From the NCBI GenBank assembly GCA_949775045.1, contig OX459102.1:9705738-9769737 (forward strand): a stretch of DNA of 64,000 nt, in the 5' to 3' direction. Below the pieces are notes generated by a model. The model did no database searches, was not told where the DNA came from, and saw nothing but the letters and a program-made list of their open reading frames with translations. The stretch is from Metridium senile. Lineage: Eukaryota; Cnidaria; Anthozoa; Actiniaria; Metridiidae. Of this stretch, positions 34,501-43,240 are shown piece after piece. Within the stretch, counting starts at the first letter, position 1. Each line of letters begins with the position of its first letter. A program made the translations under genes and the position numbers.

Positions 34501-37500
34501 ACTATCAATGGATATTACTTTTCTGTAAGTAGAAAATTGTAGTAAATGTAACTATGCTGTAATGGCCATGGAGTTGTTGTCGTTTTAATTTTATGCGTTT
34601 TTTCAGTCTTTTCAAATCAACGTGACAAGTTCTATTTTTGGCGCGTTTCAGCAATGCCAAGGCACCTTTTTGCTTCAAAAGCAAGACAAAACGCTGAGAA
34701 AAATCAAGATTTTGAGCTTCAAATTGACAAAAAAAATTATTTGAACTAGACCTTAATAGAATGGTAACTATGTATTAAAAGGAAAAAAGGAAATTTTAAA
34801 GCATTTCTTTGTAAAAAAACGACATTTTTATCGTATTGGATTTACTAAAAAGTAGTCATGGCAAATCTTCAAAACAAAACAAAAAATTATTTTCAAGTGG
34901 AATTAAAAGCCTCAAGAATAAGTTCTACCAACACAAGATCGATTTGAAAAGACAAGGATTTTAAAACAAGGTATTTTATTATGAAAAACTTTGTGTAAAA
35001 CATCATTTTCGACTTTGAAGTAAAAACTACTAAAAAAAGCTCGTTTAGTAAGCATAAAATAGTCAATTATTGAAATTGCTAAATAAACAGAAGTTATTCA
35101 ACCAATTTAAATTGTGTTTGTATTTCAATTTATCTTTGATGTTTTCTGTTTATGAGGTTTAAAAAGTACATAAATAAACACCTTTCAATCGACCAAAGTA
35201 CAATTTACACATGCACAAACATCGTTTCATGTACGGTTTTTATCTCAAAAAGTAAATAAAATGGAGATAAACCTTTTCTCTTTTCTTTCTATAATAAAAC
35301 AGAGAACGGATTTTTCCTTTTTGAGGCTTAATTATTGCAAGTTTTGAGGTGTTTTTTTTTTTCTCTCTCAAAAACTTGAAACAAATAATAATCTTGAACT
35401 TACTTTATCGGTGATTATTTTCCTGAGGTTTTCTTCTCTTCAATGACATTGATCATATTTTGACGAATAAATGTATGTACTTGAATTTTGATGGTTTAAA
35501 CATTCTTCATAGTTCAACTGCCAAGCTTGAAAATCCTTCAATAAACTGTGCCGAGGGAAGATTTGAAGACAGTTTTCATAACAAACAAGGTCGCTTCTTT
35601 ATCAATTTTGTTTTGAATTGCTGTAGTCTTTTAATATTCTTCCACGAAGGTATCCACAAATAGGTTTTCTTGATCTTTTGGAATCAGTCTTTTCTGCTTT
35701 TCTTTAGTATAATTTCTTCGTTTTTGTGTCCTTCGAGTTTATGTTCTTCTTCGGTCAAAACTCTCTTTGTTCTTCGAAGTTCATCTTTCTCCGTTGTTAT
35801 TTTGTATTAATGTAAGCTCTGCTATTTTGTTGTTGTTTGTTTGACTTTTTTGTTCTTCGAAGTTCATCTTTGTCCGTTGTTATTTTGTATTAATGTAAGC
35901 TCTGCTATTTTGTTGTTGTTTGTTTGACTTTTTTGTCGATAAGTTAAAAGAACAACTTTGCTTTGTTGATCTAGCGCTATTTGGCGCGCGCGTCACTTTC
36001 GTTCCCGCCGAAATATAACAACCAATCAGCATCGCGATGGGCGCGGACGTCGGACGTCGGACGTCGGACGTCGGACGTCGGACGTCGGACGTACGCTTGG
36101 GATTCCTGTGTGAAAACCATCGAAAATCGACTCGATGCATTACCATTTTTTCTTAAGTATGGTGCTCCGCTCGCGCGGGCCTTCGGCCCGCGCGGGAGCT
36201 CCGCTAATAATAGTGATGATGATGGTATTTATAATAATGATAATAATGGTGATGATGATGGTGTTTATAATAATGATAATAATGGTGATGATGATGGTGT
36301 TTATAATAATCATAATAATGGTGATGATGATGGTGTTTATAATAATGATAATAATGGTGATGATGATGGTGTTTATAATAATGATAATAATGGTGATGAT
36401 GATGGTGTTTATTTATTTATTTTTTTTTTTATTTTTTTTTTTATTATTCAAATCATTTACATCAATACATATATCCAAATACGACCAATTATAACTATTG
36501 CTTAGTAGATACAATTTCTCTTTATCACTAAATGCCATTTTATTTTAATAAATGGTTTAAAAACCATACTTAAGATTTAAAGAAATTATTTATTTTTTCA
36601 TATTTCTTCAAATGTGAGATAATTTTTGATTTATTTTTTGCTATTTTATATTCTAACCTTTCATAAAGCCTGATTAGTTCTTGGAAATCCCTTAGTTCTG
36701 GAATTCTTTGCATAAGTCTGAATTTGTACAAAACGAATTTCCACAAAACAAACAAGAAATTAACAAAACTGTTTTCATTACATCCAAGTAATACATTATC
36801 AAACGTTAATGTAGGAAAATTAATTGATAACTGCTACAACCAAAAACAACATTCGACATAGAAATCCCTTGATTTAGGGCATTCTACGTAAAAATGCAAC
36901 ATTGTTTCCGAACATTTTTTGCAAAATGTACAAAGAGGTGAGTCAATTAGGCCAAAAGTCGATAATTTTTGATTAAGATAGAGACAGTTGTTTAGAATTT
37001 TATATTGAAAAGCTCTTAGTTTGGTATCGATAGTGCTAGTATAAATTCTTCTATATACTGATGTCCAATCAATTTCTTTGTTTTGTAATTTCCTTTCTAT
37101 ATTCTCTTGAGCTGTGGGGGCGCATGCTTTTCTTTTAACCAACATTTTGTAAATTGTTTTAGACTCCGCCTTTGTCAGAGGGCAATAATAATGATAATAA
37201 TAGTGATGATGATGGTGTTTATAATAATGATAATAATGGTGATGATGATGGTGTTTATAATAATGATAATAATAGTGATGATGATGGTGTTTATAATAAT
37301 GATAATATTAGTGATGATGATGGTGTTTATAATAATGATAATAATGGTGATGATGATGGTGTTTATAATAATGATAATATTAGTGATGATGATGGTGTTT
37401 ATAATAATGATAATAATAGTGATGATGATGGTGTTTATAATAATGATAATAATGGTGATGATGATGGTGTTTATAATAATGATAATAATAGTGATGATGA

Positions 37501-40036
37501 TGGTGTTTATAATAATGATAATATTAGTGATGATGATGGTGTTTATAATAATGATAATAATGGTGATGATGATGGTGTTTATAATAATGATAATAATGGT
37601 GATGATGATGGTGTTTATAATAATGATAATAATAGTGATGATGATGGTGTTTATAATAATGATAATAATAGTGATGATGATGGTGTTTATAATAATGATA
37701 ATAATGGTGATGATGATGGTGTTTATAATAATGATAATAATAGTGATGATGATGGTGTTTATAATAATGATAATAATGGTGATGATGATGGTGTTTATAA
37801 TAATGATAATAATGGTGATGATGATGGTGTTTATAATAATGATAATAATGGTGATGATGATGGTGTTTATAATAATGATAATAATGGTGATGATGATGGT
37901 GTTTATAATAATGATAATAATAGTGATGATGATGGTGTTTATAATAATGATAATAATAGTGATGATGATGGTGTTTATAATAATGATAATAATGGTGATG
38001 ATGATGGTGTTTATAATAATGATAATAATGGTGATGATGATGGTGTTTATAATAATGATAATAATAGTGATGATGATGGTGTTTATAATAATGATAATAA
38101 TAGTGATGATGATGGTGTTTATAATAATGATAATAATGGTGATGATGATGGTGTTTATTATAATGATAATAATAGTGATGATGATGGTGTTTATAATAAT
38201 GATAATAATAGTGATGATGATGGTATTTATAATAATGATAATAATGGTGATGATGATGGTGTTTATAATAATGATAATAATGGTGATGATGATGGTGTTT
38301 ATAATAATCATAATAATAGTGATGATGATGGTGTTTATAATAATGATAATAATGGTGATGATGATGGTGTTTATAATAATCATAATAATGGTGATGATGA
38401 TGGTGTTTATAATAATGATAATAGTGGTGATGATGATGGTGTTTATAATAATGATAATAATGGTGATGATGATGGTGTTTATAATAATGATAATAATGGT
38501 GATGATGATGGTGTTTATAATAATGATAATAATGGTGATGATGATGGTGTTTATAATAATGATAATAATAGTGATGATGATGGTGTTTATAATAATGATA
38601 ATAATGGTGATGATGATGGTGTTTATAATAATGATAATAATGGTGATGATGATGGTGTTTATAATAATGATAATAATGGTGATGATGATGGTGTTTATAA
38701 TAATGATAATAATAGTGATGATGATGGTGTTTATAATAATGATAATAATGGTGATGATGATGGTGTTTATAATAATGATAATAATGGTGATGATGATGGT
38801 GTTCAGTCATTGCAACTACGCCACACCACAGTTTTAAATAAGGTCCTTTACTAAACGTATTCACTACAAATACAATGGTATACGATAACGTTAAACTAAA
38901 TTACATAATACAGAAAGAACATAAGAAAAACGAAAGGTTATTTACAAGATCTGTGGCGTCCTGGACACGTTGACTGACAAGAACACTAAACTAAAATAAC
39001 TTTTAAAAATATGAAACTAAAACGAATGACGGGATGTACTTAGAAAGACATAGAAGAGAACGAAGGACAACCACAACAAAAAAACATTTTACACTATTTT
39101 ACATTTTACATACTTTTGTGTCTTCAACAATGATTATAATTGTTGAACATTTCTCCTTTTTTAACGAGTTCTTTATTCTATTTTTAGGTTGAATATCTCA
39201 GGAAAACACACTAGTAAGTACCGCATAATAACTATCTACTCAACCCAGTCCACTGTATATTAACTCGCATTCTTCGTACCATAGGTAACCCAACATATGA
39301 ACGTGGTCCAGACCAGTCCTTTATATCAAATGACCACCAGACCTCTAGCTTCAAGTTTCCTTTCTATCAACCGCTGGTCGAGAATACTAGGGTCTCATCT
39401 CGCAAAGAACCGATATATGAGAGCCTTGATGACCACTTACGGGAAAGCAAGATGTCTCTAACTGAGGTATGTATTTATAGTGATCCCTGGTAGGCTTATA
39501 GACATCTGGTTTACACTGTACCGGACGAGTCAAAAAAACATCCGCCTAGGGGTTCCGTACACACGGGACCACGCTAAATGTGCAATAATAATAACGCCTA
39601 ACCGGTCAAATATTCGACCTGCAAATTCGAGGACGATTTTTCAGCCGGCCCGGTCAAAAACATAACCGTTACGGTGTAAACAGTTTGGCTGGTCAAATAT
39701 TTTTCAGGTACCGTGTAAACGTAGCCTAAAGTACAAAAGTCAGGACAACGTTCTTGCAAATAGGTGCATACACTTATTTCAAAAACGTTGTCCCAGCTTT
39801 AAGCAACAAGAATCAAACCAATACCGAAATGAATGCTGGTTTTGTGTAATAAGACCTAAAACAGACACAGAAAGAATGATGAACGTTTTCAGTAGTAGAC
39901 TCATTTTTAAATATTGAGAGTTATATAATTTATCATTTTATTATCGATGCATTATTTTGTAAATTTATTATTGCTATACCTTAAATCTTATACTGAATTA
40001 AAATAGAATACGTATTTTTATCTTATTAATAAAGAC

Positions 40037-40115
<79 letters not shown>

Positions 40116-42610
40116 GTTATTATTATTGTTATTATAATTATTATTATTATTAATATTGTAATGTATTAAAATCAGACGTGTTTTTTAAGTACTAATATAG
40201 TATTATCACGTGCTTGTATATTACAATCAATGCTGTTGATAACAAGTCTGATTTCAATACATTACCAGCACAGCACAAGCATAGTTGTATGACAGTGTCC
40301 ATGTGTTTCCACAGAACCCTACACAACAGCGATGTAGCCTGGCCTATTGTGACGTCACATCGGATGGTTATCTCGTCCCCAGTAAGTGAAATCTTACTAC
40401 ATACCATATTATGTTGATATAGCTAAACATAAATATGAATACTAGCCTATAATAATAACACTATTTATGCACACGCCTGGGTTCAGCCGAGCTTGTTAAT
40501 ACACGTGTTCGCCACGCCCTTGCTTTCTACCTCTCCAACGATTCACGCGGTTTTATGATACTAAAGTTAACACTATATTCGTGTGTTGCCACGCCCTGCT
40601 TGATTACTTTTATAAGTAATACCAGGCAACTCATTAAAGCACGTGTATTGCCACGCCCTGCTTAATCAATCCAGTATAAACACCAGGCGACTCATTAAAG
40701 CACGTGTTTTGCCACGCCCTGCTTGATCACTTCAGCTAATAATATCAAACGACTCATTAAAGCATGTGTATTGCCACGCCCTGCTCAATCATGACTCCAG
40801 TAATACCAGGCGACTCATTAAAGCACGTGTGTTGCCACGCCCTGCTCAATCTAATAATACCACTGAGACGACTCATTAAATCGCGTGTTTTTTTATTGAC
40901 AGCTGATGGACCTATCCCAGCCTCCTGCCCAACTAACATAAGACCCAGTCCCAACCCGGACAGTACTACACGACCGAGACTAAGTTCTAGTTACGATGAG
41001 CCGGAAGTAATGCTTAAAGACAGGAAGCCAAAGTTAAGAGTCGATTTACCACGTGACGAGAATGATCCATCGGTTTATCACGAACTTGAAGATAACGGTG
41101 AAGCCAAACAAAGACAACAGGATAATGAGATCGTGAATGATAATTGTAAAAGCCCTACGGAAAACACTGTAAGTAAATCATTGTCATCACCACTGTTATC
41201 ATGTCATCTGATTGTAATTAGTTTCATAATTAGCATTATAATACAACATAAAATCGTTATCATCATCATCAGTATCATCAATTGCACTACGTTAGTCTAA
41301 TAGACTCGTACTCACACGGCAAACATGTAAAACAGTTTTTATATATATTTCTTTTGTATAATGTTAACCTGATGTTAATTTTTGACCGTGTTTAAATAAA
41401 GTTTACCATACCATTACCATACCATACCATATCATCAACATCATCAGTATTTTCATCATCAGTTCATAATTATCATTATAACATAACATCGTTATCATCA
41501 TCATTATTGTAATCGTTTTTGTGATCATCGTCGTTAAATCTTTCATTATTGTTATTGTAATCATTATCATATCATCATCACTGTCATATTATGTTCTTTT
41601 TTCTCTCTTTTTTTCTCCTTTTTTTTTCTTTGATAGTTTTTGATACTTATTTATTGGTTTCCCGGTTCTACCATTTCTTCTAAGTTTCATCTTCATCTTC
41701 ACTTGAATCATCTTCAGTGTTTATTTTGTCAAATACAATGTTGTTGTTGTTGTCATCATTTGTTTGTGACTGAAGTTTTGATATCATTATCAATACTTTC
41801 ATTTTCAGGCATTTCTACAATAGATTTGTTCCTCGGAGCGTCATTGAATTTCTTTGTCCGTGACCACTCAACCAAAATATCGATAATAGACGAGAAACTT
41901 ACTTTACTCCGACGAAGGGCTAAAGCTCGAAACGTCAGTAAAGTTAAGTCAACATTTTTTACGGTGTTACAAATTTCATTATATTACCTATCATTTATAC
42001 CGAACACCGACGCAGCCTATACTAGTTTACTCGCTAGTTTCCATAATTATTTTTCTATTTTTTTTTTATATTCTGCCCTAATTTCAAAAGCCACTCGAAT
42101 AGCATTGCAACATTTCACTGCAGAAACTTATAGTATCATCATTTCTAACACTTACAGTGCTGCTAATTCAACCGGGGCCACCTCGAGTTTATTAGCCAAT
42201 CACGTTTGAGCTTAAGAACAAAAGATATCTACTTTGTCTCCTTATCAGCCAATCAAATTATAGGCGCGAATGAGCTTGACGGATCGTCTATGACTGGTTC
42301 TTTTGTTCTTAAGCTCAAACGTGATTGGCTAATAAACTCGGGGTGGCCCCGGTTGAATTAGCAGCACTGTAACTAATCAAGCTAGTGAGAGTAACCACAT
42401 GGGCTCCTTGGTGTATCATCATCATTATTGTAATCATCATCGTCACAATCATCATCATCATTGCTACATCTACTGTCCTCTTCTACTTGTTGCAGTGTTT
42501 ATCACAAACAACCATTTCTAATTATAGTAACAATATTTCCCCAGTACTTAGAACTGATCGCCGAAGAACCCAAGCTACCCCGTGGACCTCTAGAATCTGA
42601 AACGCTCTAA
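22541..42610 (+). CDS. receptor gene 1: type I membrane protein with EGF-like module and tyrosine-rich tail (9 exons, complete)
   Basis: Exons: 22541-22913, 26329-26591, 27157-27301, 28741-28972, 39188-39213, 39285-39466, 40315-40381, 40903-41168, 42545-42610. Phases join at every junction (1,0,1,2,1,0,1,0) and total 1,620 bases, 539 residues. Exon 1 has a signal peptide (FILLAVLLSILQATNS) and a Cys-rich module ending CIC-x13-C. Exons 2 and 3 form an unrecognised extracellular domain of about 135 residues. Exon 4 has a Thr-rich stem and a membrane helix (LLLVIVSAALGFILFLVIV) followed by KRKQK. The tail has eight tyrosine motifs, including YQPL, YESL, YHEL, YLEL and YDEP; YQPL and YESL are 13 residues apart as in gene 2. 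I infer an SH2-recruiting receptor; ligand and name are unknown. The signal aataaa lies near 42755. Intron 4 (10.2 kb) is almost all repeats. Confidence 0.85.
22914..24580. other. intron 1 of receptor gene 1, no recognised feature
   Basis: Unique-looking AT-rich sequence. Short open frames around 23550-24120 have neither splice sites nor composition that suggests exons. Confidence 0.45.
24590..25200. repeat. 95-bp tandem array, two inverted blocks meeting at hammerhead-like motifs
   Basis: Units in one orientation fill 24590-24925 and end in a minus-strand hammerhead-like motif at 24939-24976. A plus-strand partial copy of that motif (24981-25015) follows directly, and then units in the opposite orientation to 25200. 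The head-to-head junction is at about 24978. It lies in intron 1 of receptor gene 1. Confidence 0.8.
25490..26195. repeat. CAT/ATT-rich microsatellite with a longer period
   Basis: catcatcattatcatcatc alternating with accatcattactaccatcat, giving units of about 40-75 bases between 25780 and 26110. Intron 1 of receptor gene 1. Confidence 0.9.
26873..27010. repeat. ttaactatactttatata tandem repeat
   Basis: About eight units of 17-18 bases in intron 2 of receptor gene 1. Confidence 0.85.
27340..27600 (-). mobile_element. tRNA-derived SINE, copy 1
   Basis: Minus-strand orientation. The right end carries the complement of a B-box-like gagtcgggact stretch and ggtctcaccgctgtgg. The body contains aaccggataacccggagaaa. 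It matches the SINE at 58160-58510 in the same order. It lies just after exon 3 of receptor gene 1. Confidence 0.7.
27771..28220. mobile_element. outer MITE interrupted by an inner MITE
   Basis: The outer ends, atactccaattttacgttat and caccgctgtactatttgaca, are mirrored at 28165-28220. The inner element (27836-28050) has its own inverted ends with caaacggcttcaacattt and ttcgattttgttgaa. Both lie in intron 3 of receptor gene 1. Confidence 0.8.
28310..28567. mobile_element. MITE, ACACCTATTTC family, strongly palindromic copy
   Basis: ACACCTATTTCAATTAACGT at the left and ACGTTTATTGAAATAGGTGT at the right. The match continues inward for about 65 more bases (ggttgatctgagaccgatag and its complement). 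Intron 3 of receptor gene 1. Confidence 0.85.
29263..30490. repeat. 36-bp minisatellite array A (about 34 copies)
   Basis: Unit gtgatgatgatggtgttt followed by ataataatgataataata. Copies are almost identical, with an A/G variant (aatagtgat or aatggtgat) that alternates irregularly. The period is divisible by three, so several frames stay open on both strands; none is a gene. It begins within about 300 bases of exon 4 of receptor gene 1, in intron 4. Confidence 0.97.
30491..31340. other. intron 4, AT-rich segment
   Basis: The first 75 bases (tacaaattaggtaatacctaatagcgg and onward) are repeated at about 32545-32615. The rest resembles, at lower similarity, 34440-34835. No exon. Confidence 0.6.
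31340..32505. repeat. 1.1-kb duplicated segment, copy 1
   Basis: From aagtagtcatggcaaatc through gtgccgagggaag to ggcgcgcgcgtcac and the ggacgtcggacgt repeat, this matches 34835-36095 with small indels. It includes a 60-bp triplication (cgagttgaagattgaactaa) at 31680-31850 that copy 2 lacks. A single 36-bp minisatellite unit follows directly at 32505-32550. Confidence 0.85.
32806..34440. repeat. 104-bp tandem array (15 copies)
   Basis: The unit contains aatatgtaaagcttgttgac, then tgatatctatatacaaatta and caacaatctactctgttgat. Some units carry a 24-base extension (atactataaatatgtcaata). It lies in intron 4 of receptor gene 1 between the two copies of the duplicated segment. Confidence 0.95.
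34835..36095. repeat. 1.1-kb duplicated segment, copy 2
   Basis: Second copy of 31340-32505. It ends in a ggacgtc tandem run (36046-36093) that is expanded relative to copy 1. It is followed by the GC-rich hairpin and minisatellite array B. Confidence 0.85.
36164..36199. other. GC-rich hairpin with TTCG loop
   Basis: gctcc-gct-cgcgcgggcc, loop ttcg, then ggcccgcgcgggagc. Fifteen base pairs with one three-base bulge, in a region that is otherwise AT-rich. It lies between the duplicated segment and array B. Confidence 0.8.
36204..36415. repeat. 36-bp minisatellite array B (about 6 copies)
   Basis: Same unit as array A. It stops inside a unit at ggtgttt, where a T-rich stretch and the LINE fragment begin; array C resumes after the LINE. 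Confidence 0.95.
36416..37170 (-). pseudogene. 5'-truncated non-LTR retrotransposon (LINE) fragment inserted in the minisatellite
   Basis: On the minus strand, 37145 to about 36570 reads as the C-terminal region of a LINE reverse transcriptase. Landmarks are LRAFQYKILNNCLYLN, the zinc-finger-like CTFCKKCSETMLHFYVEC, and a Lys-rich end. A TAG stop near 36835 breaks the frame, which then continues unchanged. On the plus strand 36416-36445 is T-rich, as expected for the poly(A) tail of a minus-strand insertion. Array B ends and array C begins at its edges, so it landed inside one array. Confidence 0.8.
37181..38805. repeat. 36-bp minisatellite array C (about 45 copies)
   Basis: Same unit as arrays A and B, with a few extra variants (gatattagt, aatcataat). 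Long open frames on both strands come from the period and the lack of stop codons in the unit. The remaining 380 bases to exon 5 of receptor gene 1 show no feature. Confidence 0.97.
39491..39795. mobile_element. two adjacent inverted-repeat fragments
   Basis: taggcttatagacatctggt at 39491 and tttacactgtacc are mirrored by ggtaccgtgtaaacgtagcc near 39728. Directly after, ggacaacgttcttgcaaata and its mirror tttcaaaaacgttgtcc lie head to head around gtgcatacac, like two joined ends of the ACACCTATTTC family. Intron 6 of receptor gene 1. Confidence 0.55.
40035..40160. repeat. ATT microsatellite
   Basis: attattatt over about 125 bases in intron 6 of receptor gene 1. Confidence 0.95.
40470..40885. 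repeat. 60-bp tandem array (6 copies) just before exon 8
   Basis: The unit contains aaagcacgtgtattgccacg, then ccctgcttgatcac and accaggcgactcatt. The last copy runs to within 20 bases of the exon 8 acceptor of receptor gene 1. Confidence 0.9.
41890..42055. repeat. single 95-bp family unit with plus-strand hammerhead-like motif
   Basis: The motif tttactccgacgaagggcta, then aagctcgaaacgtcagtaaa lies at 41903-41943. It is followed by one unit in the orientation opposite to 20816-21640. Intron 8 of receptor gene 1. Confidence 0.75.
42152..42372. mobile_element. 221-bp foldback MITE with about 75-bp arms
   Basis: ttacagtgctgctaattcaa at the left is mirrored by ttgaattagcagcactgtaa at the right. 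The arms continue through ccaatcacgtttgagcttaa. Intron 8 of receptor gene 1. Confidence 0.9.
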
Positions 42611-43240
42611 ACGTACTGCATGGTTGGGACAGTTACTGCACGGTGACTTATACTACGACAGACTGTATATAGCAATGTATAAATGTGTATATTAATAGTT
42701 AATACTAGTTATGTTTTAATACTTGTTCAAAGTAGACAATATTGCAATAATCAATAAAATATTTTATCAATGATTATGTTGGATGCTTTTTCGCGCTTGT
42801 GGTGCTTGTACGCCTTTTATTCAATCAATCAATCAATTCATTCCATCCATCAATCAAACGGCAATCAATGAATCACAACTCGTTCAATCCACCAATCAAT
42901 CAATTAATCTACTAATCAACCAGTCAATCAAACAACAAAAACAGTGAATCAATCAATCAGGCAGTCGGCCATTTAGGTAGTCGCTCAACCAACCAACCAG
43001 CCAGTCAACCAGCCCTTAATTCGGCAAGTTATTATCTGCCAATAATTCAATCATATTTTAATTTTCTCTGATAGCAAATCATCTGACAATATACAGATTA
43101 TTAAATAATTAATTCTTATAAAAAAATAACATTTCTTTCCGCCCTATAAAAACTGTAGGTACACCCCGCACATTTGAATAAGTGTCCTCTGTGTGAGCCC
43201 CTACAGAAAATGGTCCCCTCATGTCCCAAATACACGTAAA
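42611..43240. other. tail-to-tail intergenic region of receptor genes 1 and 2
   Basis: Holds the 3' untranslated regions of both genes. The sequence aataaa near 42755 probably serves gene 1. A caatcaatcaat-rich stretch lies at 42815-43020. No other gene. Confidence 0.6.
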
